64,000 nt of DNA from Heliocidaris erythrogramma (taxonomy: Eukaryota; Echinodermata; Echinoidea; Camarodonta; Echinometridae): positions 11,362,974 through 11,426,973 of the forward strand of contig CM046853.1 in NCBI GenBank assembly GCA_025617745.1. Direction: 5' to 3'. Below the pieces are notes generated by a model. That model saw nothing but the letters and a program-made list of their open reading frames with translations. It did not search any database and was not told where the DNA came from. Both the position numbers and the translations under genes were made by a program. Below, one piece after another: positions 12,825 through 24,263 of this stretch. Each line of letters opens with the position of its first letter. The first letter of the stretch is position 1.

Positions 12825-13030
12825 GTCAACTGATCTATGGAATGCCAAGTGTCAATCTCTCCATCCCTTAAAAATTACCATAATTATGTAACTTAATGAA
12901 TTTTGATAAAATAATTTCACAATGAAATTTCGCATTTTCATTTCATGGCTGGATTTATTTTGTTACGAAATTATCGTAATTTATAAAGAATAAAGAGCTT
13001 GACACTTGGCACTCCATAGATCAGTGGACA
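12825..13030. mobile_element. Fold-back MITE with long inverted ends
   Basis: The left end GTCAACTGATCTATGGAATG and following GCCAAGTGTCAA match the reverse complement of the right end (GTCCACTGATCTATGGAGTG, GCCAAGTGTCAA) with two mismatches in about 32 bp. Inside, AAATTACCATAATTATGTAAC is matched by the reverse complement of 12963-12983, so most of the element can fold on itself. It abuts the previous MITE within three bases. I see no clear target duplication. Confidence 0.65.
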
Positions 13031-13352
13031 AAGTTAATCCAGGGTTAACATACTCCTTGATTAATACGAGCCATACAGTAGTTTTCAAAATCCCACACCA
13101 TATCCCACCAGGGTTATAGGCAGCACATAGGCCCAGGTGGCTTTTAATGAAAATTTACATACTTCATTGTTTCTTGTCATTAAATTGAAACTTTGGAATA
13201 AAATTCATAAAAGATATGAAATTTGGACTCTTGAGGGGTGGGATCTGCTGCAAGCTGCCAAAGTCTGAACCCCACTCCTAAATGTACGAAAGGGAGTCAA
13301 CATTATGGTGGTTGAGGAAACCACCATTCACTCCGCACAGAAGTACTTCATT

Positions 13353-14455
13353 GGGTGATTTCACGCTCGGTGTTGGTGTTTGGTGTTGGTGTTTAGAGCG
13401 AAAATTCTCCTAAAATCGAGCTCAAACACCGCTATTCAGATTAAGGAGCCGATACCGATATCCCAACAAAGCGCATCGATAACTTAACACTGGTCATGGC
13501 GTCAGCACCGTTTTTAACGAAGGGAAAGAAAATTGTTTAAACTATTTAATTATTAGTCTAGAATATCCTTAAATTACACGAGTAGTCCGGCAATTCTAAA
13601 ATAAATAATTATTTGATCTAGAGTGTGGTAAGAAACTTCACAGAAATGGATGGTCTTGACAGGAACAGTAAGTTTAGATATGATTTCTCTCGAATTTCTC
13701 ACTTGCAGCAGAAAATGCTGCGGTAGCTAATGCAGCTAGACGCCGGATCGGACGGCGTAGCGCGTACAGGGCAAACAGCCAAATTTCAGGCCTTGGGCTT
13801 GGCACAGATTAGCCGTGAAGATTCATGGCTTTTGTATTGTAAATGTTGATTTAGATCTCATCCTGATAAATGATGTGGATTCTCTGGGTCTTTAACTACG
13901 GAATATCTAACGTCATTTTTATTAAATCTATCATAAAAAGAAAATTAGGTCGGAATATTTCTTCACTCCTCCAAACCCATTAAAAAGCAAAAGTAGTTCC
14001 TTTCGTGTGCTCTAGATCGAACGTTAGACCAAATGCTGGCCTAGATCTAATATCAGGCCTATATGAACATAATACCTCTTAACGCCTATGAAATTACACT
14101 TCGAATAGCGCCTACTGTCTTTATTTCTCATGACTAATCAGCAAAATTTCCCATAGCTAGAAACACCAACACCAACACCAACACCGACCGTGAAATCGGT
14201 ATTTCTTAATCCCTAGGGGTATAGTGTTAGTGAATGGGAATTTGTACATGAAATTAAACACCGACGGCCGAGCTCGGTTCAGTAGACGATTATTAACAAA
14301 AAACAAACACCGGCAACCGGAACTACGTCAAAAAAATCAGAGGTCAACACCTAACACCGACTGATTTTTTTTCATTTCATAGTCGGTGTTAGATCACGAT
14401 TTCGGGGCAAAATAGACACTAACACCAAACACCAACACCGAGCGTGAAATCACCC
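13353..14455. mobile_element. GGTGTT-repeat fold-back DNA element, 1.1 kb
   Basis: Terminal inverted repeats of about 40 bp start GGGTGATTTCACGCTCGGTG followed by TTGGTGTTTGGTGTT on both ends. The element is flanked by ATT on both sides (13350-13352, 14456-14458), a 3-bp duplication. A second copy of the terminal motif lies inside at about 14160-14198 (accaacaccgaccgtgaaatc). A perfect 12-bp hairpin (CTAACACCGACT / AGTCGGTGTTAG) lies at about 14357-14400. No transposase was recognised. A 3-bp duplication is compatible with PIF/Harbinger, but the superfamily is not established. Confidence 0.65.
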
Positions 14456-15288
14456 ATTGTGTCACATGCATTGGTGTCCTCTTTCCCCTTACACAGACTC
14501 TGCATGCAAGCATGTGTGTGCAAACAAAGGAGTGGTTTCCTCAACCACGATAAAGCCAGGAAGTCTTTCCAACATCTCAACAGAACCATATCACTTTTCA
14601 CACATACATGTAGGTCATACTGTAACAACAGTTAACACATCATCAATCGTCTTCACAAGCAGCGAAAAAAATATGCAGGAGAAGTGAGCGAGACAGATAC
14701 AACCGTCTGGTAAGGAGAAAATCTTTAATATTACGGATATTTGTGTACCTTCCCCATTCAGAGGCCAGTGGAGCCATACCCAGACGCTGTGTGTCTGGAC
14801 AGGTTGGTTCCGGACAGGTCAGTTTTCAACAGTAAATCAAACAACTTTTCATGTGCAAATTTTCAAAAATCTTTCACAGCATAGGTTGAAAATTATGTGA
14901 ATTACAAATATTCACTGAGCTTAATGTTACTTGATGCATATTCTTCGTAAAATACAACAACAACAAAGTTGACAAGTTATTTTTTTGTTAAGTGTCAGGA
15001 CACACTGCCCCCATCATACATACACTGTAGTCTCAGTGGAACAACCGACGATACAGAGAGACTGACGCTTTTGGTCTATAACTGACATGACTGAGTATGA
15101 GCGAACTAGCTCTTGAATTTAAGCAATAAACTATAAAGGTCCAAAATACCGGTAATTCTCAGTAAACTGAAAAAGAGCTCTGGCATGTCTGGTAGAAAAA
15201 CAATAAAATACCAGAACATTAAATTCAACGTGAGAAAGTCACACTTTTTAAACACCAAATCCAAAAAGAGCTCCCGTGAATAGAAAAG
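14456..15288. other. Non-coding, nothing recognised
   Basis: AT-rich sequence between two transposable elements. Short open frames on both strands have no family resemblance. It is probably part of the HDAC11 5' intron or upstream region. Confidence 0.5.
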
Positions 15289-15782
15289 GGCAAACCCGGA
15301 GAATAGGGGACCAGACTCGTGCTGTATTCAATACTGTGTGTGACAATACGGTTTATTCCGTCAAGAGATGCGCATCTGGCTTATGTCACACGCTAACTAT
15401 ACACAGCACTGTCGCAAAACGACAGCGCTGTACGAGCTGCCCATTCTCTAGCGTTGCGAACCGCGACTAAAAACGTGCGGCTACATGCTTTTCGCTGAAA
15501 TTACATATATTTTTCATCTAAAAATTAAACTAAATAAAACTTTATTAAGTTAAATTTAGTTAACCAACTTACAACTTACCAAAAACGATGATTTATTGTG
15601 TCATCTGGCCACAGTCGAATGGCAGAATGTAATCGCGCTGCACTTTTTGAAAGGTCACACCCGTTCATAACTATACACAGCACTGTCGCGAAGCGGTATT
15701 GTGATGGACAGGTTTTGGCAGTCAAAAGTTGAAATTTTATACCCTGTGGACATTGCCTGATGGCTTGCTGGGGATTAAACTT

Positions 15783-15834
15783 CAACAAATCCATCCAACA
15801 ATTCCAAGCAATCGATTTCATGTGAGTATAACGT
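15783..15834. repeat. 52-bp perfect direct repeat, copy 1
   Basis: It begins caacaaatccatccaacaat and is identical to 16147-16198. The two copies flank about 312 bp that includes the tRNA-like sequence. The spacing and length are too great for an ordinary target-site duplication. Confidence 0.9.
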
Positions 15835-15969
15835 TCGTTGGCATGGATTTGCCCGACTTTAGAGGGAAGACCTGTCTCAATGGTAGGCCATTATATAGCG
15901 TACACATGGAATTGGTATGGATATACCCCCTACGCTCGATGGAAAGAGAGGGGCTATATGTGAGATTAT

Positions 15970-16042
15970 ATGTGAGAGCTCAGTTGGTAGAGCACTGGTC
16001 ATGTAACCCAGGGTCCCGGGTTCGAATCCGGGTCGGGGCATT
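15970..16042 (+). pseudogene. tRNA-like sequence (SINE head or tRNA pseudogene)
   Basis: An A-box-like gagctcagttggtagagc and a perfect B box GGTTCGAATCC are spaced as in a tRNA. The anticodon arm reads ctggt-catgtaa-cccag: one stem pair is mismatched and position 33 is not T, so decoding is unlikely. The 3' acceptor strand tcggggca has no matching 5' strand. Pol III transcription is possible, but a working tRNA is not. Confidence 0.6.
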
Positions 16043-16146
16043 GTAATTTTCTCACATTTACTTTCTTTATGATATATTCAATTTATTTCAATCCTATCAG
16101 TTATGATATTTAATTAAAAATTAACATACATCAACATACATTTAAA

Positions 16147-16198
16147 CAACAAATCCATCCAACAATTCCAAGCAATCGATTTCATGTGAGTATAACGT
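16147..16198. repeat. 52-bp perfect direct repeat, copy 2
   Basis: Identical to 15783-15834. It is the right-hand partner flanking the tRNA-like passenger inside the 15289-16438 element. Confidence 0.9.
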
Positions 16199-16829
16199 AA
16201 AATTGACATACATTTAAATTAATTTTGTACACTGTTTTTCTAGCGACATTGAGGGGTGTCGCAATGAAAGTCTATGCATCCTTGTCCTACCTAAGCATAG
16301 GTCGGCATGTATACGGTCGTACCGTCTGTCTAAGGGGAAGTTTGAGAAATGTCAGAAATATTAAAGATTTCCCCATAACAGACGGTTATTTCTCATTTTC
16401 TGTCTAGCGCGTCTGGTTCCCTATTCTCCGGGTTTGCCTAAAAAGTATTTTTTATACTGTCACATGAATGATTGTTGATACATACACAACCATTATTTAG
16501 CTCTTCATCCATGTCATCCCCAACAATACAATACACTTTAATACACTTACAGTTAACTCAGGCATGTCAGGTTCATCATCACATCACTCAGTCATGTCAG
16601 TATTGCCAGAGAGTATTGCCAAATAATTGGCGTCGATTTACCGATGAATCAAGTCGTTCCTTACCAATCGTCTTCTCTGATTCCTACCTTCATCTGGTTT
16701 ATCTGTAGGTTGTGTTAGCAAACTCTGCTTCTGCCTAAATCGTCGCCAAATCGTCAAAATTTAACATGCAAGCCAACATGACATTATTTGAAGTTCATGT
16801 CGGACATCCTGTAGCTGTAGGCCAATATA

Positions 16830-16995
16830 TGATCGAAGCGCGCAAACGGGGGCCACGCCAGGCGCGGTCGGCGGGGACGACGGGGTTAGCGGTACGTTGT
16901 TTGGACGACTAGCTGGGCTCAGCTCTCCAACTGTCATGTCCCGTGTACCGTATGTTTATGTTTCGAATGTGTGAATATGCATGATTGACGTCATA
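16830..16995 (-). promoter_or_regulatory. Candidate HDAC11 promoter (GC-rich patch and CRE)
   Basis: A patch with high GC and many CpG (about 16835-16925) stands out from AT-rich surroundings. About 60 bp beyond it lies a perfect CRE palindrome TGACGTCA (16986-16993). On the minus strand this is upstream of the first HDAC11 coding exon, where a promoter and non-coding first exon are expected. No transcription start can be read from the sequence, so this is inference from composition and position. Confidence 0.35.
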
Positions 16996-18870
16996 TCGTA
17001 CCGGATGATGACGATCCTCTGATGACGCTCACAAACACAGAAATAACTTTTCTATAATCATTTTTTTTGTACTGTACGGTACGGCCGTACCTACTGTTGC
17101 TAATTTGAATTAATAGAAGTGAATTGATAGAATAGTGTTACGGGGTTCCAGAGGTTATTCTAAAAAGAGACGAAATCATACTGAGAGTAAAATCTAGACT
17201 GTTGTATAATAAAGCATAATGCGATACGGTATTGAATTTACAATATAATAAACGGAGTTTACACAGAGGAAACGCAGGTTTCAACATGCAAACTGAACAA
17301 CTGAACAGCTCATAATTATTATAAATAACTTGTTTAAAGTTTAAACAGATTGTATAAGTTTTACACAACATAAACAGCGTTTTCTCTGTGCTATACGATT
17401 ATGACAGTTTCAAACAGGCATCTTTGGTTTTGACATAGTTACGCGGTACGGTGATACAATATAATTTGGCTCTTGTCAGTATTTGGCATCTGAATCTTTG
17501 GCATCTGATTTCAAATCCTTATATTTATCCTCAACCCCATCTTCAACTGTACATGCCCGGTGTACTTTTAATATCAAAATCTTTATTATAACTTACTTCA
17601 TGGCGAAGTTCGAACAAGGAATAGAGAGTCTGTATTAGGTAATAATTATGTATAAAAATGCATGGCTTACTATACAATTTAACAACATGAATCATCTATA
17701 ATAACTAATTGATGATAATTAATGTAGGAATAGTATTGGTTTGCTCTGTTTGTATTATTATCCTCGCTCTTATCAACAAACTACATCAGTCAAAGAAGTG
17801 AGTTATTCACTCAGTCAACTCTTTTAATACAAAAGTACGGTAATCATTGTTTCAGAATTACAAATATTACATGTATCAAAATCTAAAGTAGGTGTAAATT
17901 GTAAGTTGTAAAGAACTAATTTCCTAAACATATCACCTCTACATTACTGAGCTCTACACATAATCTTGTCAATGATTTCAGTCTGATATTTAACACTAAG
18001 TGGACAAAAACCTACGACAGTAGGTATGCCGGGTATTTACTATAGCGGTATTGTCAAACATTTGACACTGAAGAAGAAAAAAAAGAGTGTCAGACCCCAC
18101 CCCCTGAAAAAATAAAGCTCCCCAAAGTGCCCCAAGATCAAACGTGGCACCAGTGCTCTGGATGTAAAAAAAAAGAAAAAGAAATTGAAAACACGCATTT
18201 CTTACCTTAGAACTTTTAGTATTGTAATTTTTTGAGATGGAATTTGGTATCAAATAATCGTTTTATTAAAATGACTTATTATGTTTTGCCCCAAAATATG
18301 TTCAGGATTATATGTAAATACATGCATATATATTGACAATCTTCACCTGTTTGACAAAACATAAGAAAGCAGTATGCAAGGTATTTGTGTATAATTAACT
18401 CATGAATGGTAAATTTCATCAAAACAGAGTAGCGCGATATAGCAGCAATGAATGAAGAGCAAATCATCTATTCAGTCATCAGTTATATATAGCTGGTATA
18501 GTATGTATGTATAAATCACATTTCTTTTGTAACATTATAGGCTCGAAGTGACGAGACCGTCCTGACATAGCAAGAATGATTGGATTTTAAGTAAAGGTAT
18601 ATTTATCATAAAACTTACTCCCAATAAATTTTACATCCTTCAACTTTACAAAACCTCAGTCTGGAGCGAGTTATAACTTTTGAGTTATATAGTGATCAAT
18701 AGTATACATTTTTGATGTTCTGAATATTTAACTACATCTTATTTTTTTGAAGAAGTGAAGACCATAAAATCTGTTTTTTTAATTTATTATGGCTATATAA
18801 AAGTGCTCTATTTCAGGTAATATTGAGACTTTTGGACTACATAGATCACTAAAGGAGCTAGATAACCAGG
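16996..18870. other. Intergenic sequence, nothing recognised
   Basis: AT-rich DNA between the presumed HDAC11 promoter and the LINE. A 28-bp motif (gacatagcaagaatgattgg at about 18564) recurs with small changes at about 18877, just inside the LINE start, which may mark the 5' region of the LINE. No gene was recognised. Confidence 0.5.
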
Positions 18871-18929
18871 CATTTTTGACATAGCAACAATGATTGGATA
18901 TTACGGAAGACACTACTCTACAGATAGTC

Positions 18930-19310
18930 TCATATCGAAAACTTGTCTGGAAATTTGAACATTAAAGTTGAAGAGAAAGATATTGATAGGACTCATCGCT
19001 TAGTGCGAAGAAGGAAGACAAATCTAGGGCATTGATCGTGAAATTCACGAACTACACAATTCGAGAGCGAATCTACAGAGCACGAAAGTCTCTTCGAAAT
19101 TTCAAGGGAACCCCTGTTCTACATCCATGCGAGTATCACCAAGCAACGGAGTGATCTATTTTTGGAAGGTGAAAACAAAATATAGTGAGAATGTGAAGGT
19201 TGTGTATACCCAAGATGGCATCATCGCCATGTTGAAGGAGGGGAACACTATAGGATCGTACTCACAAGGGAACGAGATCTCCAGAAGCTTGATAATAAGC
19301 TGAAAGTCCA
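18930..19310 (+). pseudogene. LINE ORF1 C-terminal domain remnant
   Basis: Reading across frame changes, the peptide contains EEKDIDRTHRLV, a KFTNYTIRERIYRARKSL stretch, KQRSDLFLEGENK and VKVVYTQDGIIAML. This order (DIDRxHR, IVKFxxYxxRxxI, lTxxRxxLF, WTxDGxI) is that of the nucleic-acid-binding C-terminal domain of LINE ORF1 proteins. It lies upstream of the ORF2 pieces on the same strand, as expected. Confidence 0.7.
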
Positions 19311-20074
19311 TGTAACTTAATTGCCTTCAACAAAAGAAGCTTGCCAACTTCTGCATTCATCATACCCGGAATAGAATTTATACTGAGGACAATAACTGAA
19401 AATCCTACTTTTATACTTTCAACCAATGACTTGTATTGTCGCTATATACCAGGAGTCGTAATCGTTTTTCTTTATTTACGAAGATTATACTATTCGCTGG
19501 GCACATCCTGCAAGGAGAATAGTCTTTCTTTTCTGTATACTCCTGGGTTGATCGACCCTTTGTTGTTTGTTGAGAAGGCCCCCTTCTTTATGACCTTATA
19601 TTCACTGCATTATATATCGATTTAAATATCGATATAATACATATTTATATCTGTTATACTTCTTTCATTTTTTCTCTTCTTGTGACTTAATCTCTTTGTA
19701 AGCTGCATGTTGAATGCGTGTTGTTGAACCATGCGGTTTATTTTAAAACTGTTGTATTGTATTATGTATATGTGTGTATGTATATGATTTTGCATAATTA
19801 CCATTTTGATTTATAGAACAACATTGATGTATATATTTTTCATTATAATGACAGCATCTCCTCCTATAAATGAAAACGTATTTAGTTTTCTACGTTTTTA
19901 TCAAAGCATATCGGATGCATATCTTATAGTATATTTTCATACAACGGCAAATGAATTTGCTTGATTTTCTTGTTATAATTTCATATTGATACGCTCTATC
20001 GGTATTTTTAACTTTGTTGTTTGTTGTTGTTATTAATGTTATATTTTTCTTTTTTGTATGTCTAGCATTCTGTA

Positions 20075-20290
20075 ATGAATAAGCGTTTTCATTTTGTTTT
20101 ATGCTACAATAGTGTAAAAACCAACCAAAAAGGACTACTGTATACCTCTTGCAATAGATGGGTTCATATTTCATGTGCTAGCATTCCTTTAAGAATTTTT
20201 AACGATGAACCTGAGCTTTTTGTGGATTGGAAATGCCCAAAATGCATCATGAAAGAATTACCATTTTATAATGATACTGTTGATACTTTG
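20075..20290 (+). pseudogene. LINE ORF2 N-terminal PHD-like zinc finger
   Basis: The peptide has the pattern LLYTSCNRWVHISCASIPL followed by DWKCPKCIMKELPF. The W-H-x2-C and C-x2-C pairs and the closing LPF fit the PHD-type finger found at the start of ORF2 in CR1/L2-like elements. Some ligands upstream appear lost. It is cut off at about 20290 by the inserted minus-strand LINE. Confidence 0.7.
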
Positions 20291-20291
20291 A

Positions 20292-21300
20292 ATATTCAAT
20301 TCAATTCAATTCATTTATTTCACATTTGCATTAAAAAAAATATATATAACATTAGAAAAATAAATAGGCACATATACATGTATACGAATAAACATAGCAT
20401 GGAATAAAAATACAGAGAATACAAATACAAATATGTGGAATTTGCAAAGGCCATAGGCCTATCAAGGCAAATTCCAGATAGCTAATTGTAGAAAAAATGA
20501 AAATGAAAAAACAATTAACCTAGACAAAACAACAACAACAATATAACACGGCATCAAGAAACGATTTATAAATTTATAAGAATATTTCTATATTTACGCT
20601 TGAAGGTAGTGAGTGAAGGGCAAGATTTAAGTTCATTGGGTAAACTATTCCAAATGATGGGTCCAGCATATTCAATTGTTGTTCTTGAGAAATTATATTT
20701 AAAATTTGGTAGATAAAAGTTGTCAGATTGTCTAGTATTGTAATTGATTAAAGATTTGTTTTTCACAAATAAATCATTATAAAACGGAGGAAGACAATTT
20801 TTAGGAAACAAGTACATAAATGTTGCAACTTGATATTTATTGATATTATTAAGAGACAGTAAGTTCAACTTTTTGAACAATGATTGTGTACTTGATCTTG
20901 GGGAGGAATTGGTAATGGCTCTTATTGCACGTTTCTGTAAAACAAGTAATTGATTTAAATGAACCACTGCACAGTTACCCCAAAATATATTACAATAATT
21001 AAAATATGGCAAGACTATTGATTGATATATCATAAGAAGTATGTTAAGTGGAATTGACTTTTTAAGTCTATTTATTGCACCGATGGATTTAGATACATTA
21101 CAAGCTATATAATCTATGTGATCTTTCCAGGTCAATTTGTAATCTATCACAACACCCAAAAATCTCGTAGACTAGACAAGAGGTATTTTACTATTGTCAA
21201 TAAAAATGTCAAAGATATCATAAGAAATATTCTTATAATGAAATATAATGAAATATACCAAAGAATATGTTTAAAATATTCAAGATCATACTTTTTGTAA
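20292..21300 (-). mobile_element. 5'-truncated LINE, RT C-terminal domain, inserted in another LINE
   Basis: On the minus strand 21159-20566 encodes 197 uninterrupted residues (LGVVIDYKLTWKDHIDYI, YQSIVLPYFNYCNIFWG, LLVLQKRAIRAIT, GPIIWNSLPNELKS). This is the thumb/C-terminal region of a CR1/Jockey-type RT. The frame extends upstream with one stop to about 21290. The 3' end is marked by a tail of GAATT repeats (AATTGAATTGAATTG on the minus strand) at 20292-20310. The host LINE resumes on the other side, so this copy is younger than its host. Confidence 0.85.
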
Positions 21301-21304
21301 ATAT

Positions 21305-21809
21305 CAAGAAATGTCAGTCAATGGACTACGGTTCGCATAAATGTTAGTTTATTGAGGAATATAGATAAAATAGGATCAATACTTATTGAAAACCAAATTC
21401 ATATATTTGCACTGAATGAAACTAGATTAGATTGTAGTGTCAAGGATAGTGAGTTATGTATTTCCAATTATGTTATTATCCGTAAAGATAGAAATAGAGC
21501 TGGTGGCGGAGTTGCAATTTATATTCATGAAGGCCTGAAATATACAATATTGGACCATGATTCTTGTTCCTCTATATAGAAGCAATACCTATCATTGTCC
21601 GTATAAAAAATACTCACCCAATTGTTTTCATTTATTGGTACAGACCCCCTAATTCTAATGTCGAGGTTCTTGATCATTATGAACAACTTTTATCATTTGT
21701 TAGTGGATTTAACCATGTTAACTGTTCATTGATAGTAATGGGCGATGTAAATTGTGATCTTTCAAAACGACCTAATAATTCTCAGACTAATAATTACAAT
21801 CAAAATTAA
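21305..21809 (+). pseudogene. LINE endonuclease domain
   Basis: Two overlapping frames carry INVSLLRNIDKI, HIFALNETRLD, GGGVAIYIHEGLKYTI, then IVFIYWYRPPNSN and IVMGDVNCDL. These are the NET, GGGVAIY, YRPP and GDxN motifs of the APE-type endonuclease that nicks target DNA in LINEs. At least one frame change separates the halves. Confidence 0.85.
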
Positions 21810-22149
21810 CAGTATTTGTTCTTTGGAACAAGATACATGAACAAGATACTGAATGAATCGATCATATGCTAACCAATTCTATAAATAAAATAAAGTCTTT
21901 TGGTATAATCAATAATGACCTTATATAGTGACCATGCTATGAGTTTTCTGATTTGGAAATCCCATCCCGTAAAAAAAATGAAAAATATGTAACATTTAAA
22001 AAATGTGGGAATATTGATATCAATCGTTTTAAGTCCGACATTAAAAATCAAAATTGGTATGAAAGAATAGGTTGATGATCTAAACGAAGCTGTAAAATAA
22101 ATGGGAAGAACTTTTATTGAAAGTTGTAGATAAGTATATGTCATTTAAA

Positions 22150-23880
22150 ACAAAACGTGTAAAAAGCACACATTCCCCTTGGTTAAAGGAATATCTTTAT
22201 ACATTAATGAAAGAGAGAGATAACATTTAAGAAAAAGCTAAATTTAAGAAAGATGAAAGGTTATGGGTAGAGTATAGACGTCTGAGAAATAAAGTCACTT
22301 CCGAAAATAGAAAAGAAAACAAGAAATATTATTATGAAAAATTATGGAAAAACGAAAGTAAAAGTGAATCTTGGAAGGTATTAAAATCCATTATTTCAAA
22401 TGACAATGTTCTATCTACTATCCCTATATCCTCTGGTGACACTTTTACTACAGCGAACGAGTTTAACTTACATTTTGCAAATGTTGCGAATGATACATTT
22501 AGTGATGATTTAACAGATTCTTTTCAGATATGTGATATTGACGATATGTTTATTTAAAGTAAAATGCAAGAGAATGATATTTTGAAGGAAATTAACATGC
22601 TTAAGAACAAAATGTCTGTTGGTGTTGACGGTATTTCAACATATATTTTAAAAACCTGTGCTAATGAATTAGTTCCCTCAATAATGTATTTAATAAATAA
22701 ATCTATTGAGGGTGGAAGAGTACCAGACATATGGAAAGTAGCTAAGATAATACCATTGCATAAAAAGGGGGATAAATCGAATCCTGAAAATTACAGACCC
22801 ATTTCACTTCTTCCATGTGTATCCAAACTAAACAGCAAATCTTTTCAAAATGAACAAATCTTTGTTCATTTAATTCCAGTAAATGGAAAAATAAACATGG
22901 ACATTATTTTCACGATTTGGTATATAAAAATGTCATAGTAATCTTATGTGAGAATAATACACCACATTTTCACTCAATATACCAAACTGTCTACTTGAAA
23001 AAGTCATAATTGTTTTATTATCTCAATAAAAACCAAGTCTTAATAGCAGAAAAATCCGGATTTAGACCAAAACACTCAACTATACAACAGCTCTGGCCAG
23101 GGTAACGGATGACTGGCTTCTTGCCATTGACAATGGAAAATACACTGGCGCAGTTTTTTTAGATTTACAAAAGGCTTTTGACATGGTTAATCACCAAATA
23201 CTTTTATCTAAGCTCTCCCAACTTGGTATTACTGGTAAATGGTTGAATGGTTTTTAATTTATTTATCTGGTTGGAAAATAAAAACGTACGGTATTTGAAT
23301 AATGTCTTTTCTGATGAATGTGTAATTTCAAATGGTGTACCCCAGGGGTCTATTTTGGGCCCGCTTTTATTTGTTATATTTATCAATGATTTATCATTTT
23401 TCTTTAAAAACGTTAATTTCATTTATATGCTGATGATACTGTCCTATATTTTTTGGACAAAGACCCAAATGTTGTTGAAAGAATTCTAAATGATAAATTA
23501 CAAAGAGTAGATAGGTGGATGAGTATAAATAAATTGAAATTGAATTGTCATAAAACGGTTGGTATGTTTTTTGGTACACGACACATGTTGTCAAGGTATA
23601 ATAATCTAGATTTACGAATTCGTGAAACAAAAATTCAAAATGTAGATAGTGTTAGATATTTGGGGATTTTTATTGATAAGGAACTTAAGTGGAATACTCA
23701 TTTTGAGCATATGTATTCAAAAATTGGCAAAATGATAGGCTTACTTGGGAGACTAAGGTATTTTGTCAATGAATCTAGTTTGAAAATAATATATTCTTCT
23801 GTTATTCTCCCCCACTTTGATTATGCGGATATATAGTATGCCAATCTGTATCTAAGAAATATTTGAATTTATTACAGTAA
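22150..23880 (+). pseudogene. LINE reverse transcriptase domain
   Basis: In order: SPWLKEYLYTLMKERD (pre-RT linker), MSVGVDGISTYILK, WKVAKIIPLHKKGD and NYRPISLLPCVSK, FLDLQKAFDMVNHQIL, NGVPQGSILGPLLFVIFIND, YADDTVLYFLDKD, LKLNCHKT and VRYLGIFIDKELKWN. The YADD catalytic motif is present but lies in a different frame from the GVPQGS block. Several stops and frame changes exist, so no enzyme can be made from this copy. Confidence 0.9.
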
Positions 23881-23970
23881 CTTCAGAACGGGCGGGAAGG
23901 ATTATTCTAAGAAATGGAAGAAATTGAATATACGTCAAAAGGAACATAATTATGTACATTATGATGTTAA

Positions 23971-24263
23971 AGAGATACACAACCGCAGATTGTGGACGTT
24001 TTAATGCCGCGAGAGGGCACCGTGATCGTTACCTGATCATGCCGTTGCCTCTCGGGGCGCAAACCTCGGATAGACTGGTCTCCATACAAACATGTACGCT
24101 TCACCTGAGCTCGAGCTCTCGCGCGAGATTCGGTCGGCTTCGTGCAGTCGAAATGTAATCCCACTTAGTCCAACGGACGCGTTCGACGCACAAACTTTGT
24201 GTACGAGTGAATGGGGCTTACGCAATCCTGACTTTCCCCACGGCCGCCCGGTTGCGTATCCCT
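23971..24263. mobile_element. 293-bp TTAA-flanked MITE nested in the LINE
   Basis: TTAA flanks both ends (23967-23970 and 24264-24267). The left end is AGAGATACACAACCG. The reverse complement of the right end is AGGGATACGCAACCG (13 of 15 identical). Its GC content is clearly higher than that of the LINE, and removing it brings the two halves of the RT C-terminal region together. It is non-coding and non-autonomous, of piggyBac-like type by its target site. Confidence 0.8.

Larger units (their letters stand above)
15289..16438. mobile_element. Non-autonomous DNA element, 1.15 kb, with tRNA-like passenger
   Basis: The left end GGCAAACCCGGAGAATAGGG and the reverse complement of the right end are identical over 20 bp and continue with ACCAGAC, giving about 28 bp of terminal inverted repeat with one or two mismatches. 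A near-perfect hairpin lies at about 15402-15432 (ACAGCACTGTCG / CGACAGCGCTGT). The element contains a tRNA-like sequence (15970-16042) and a perfect 52-bp direct repeat (15783-15834 and 16147-16198). The flanks tagaaaag and taaaaagt resemble each other only loosely, so the target duplication and superfamily are unresolved. No transposase was seen. Confidence 0.6.

Noticed and set aside
15970-16042. Functional tRNA gene
   Set aside because: The anticodon loop lacks T33, the anticodon stem has a mismatch and the acceptor stem does not pair.
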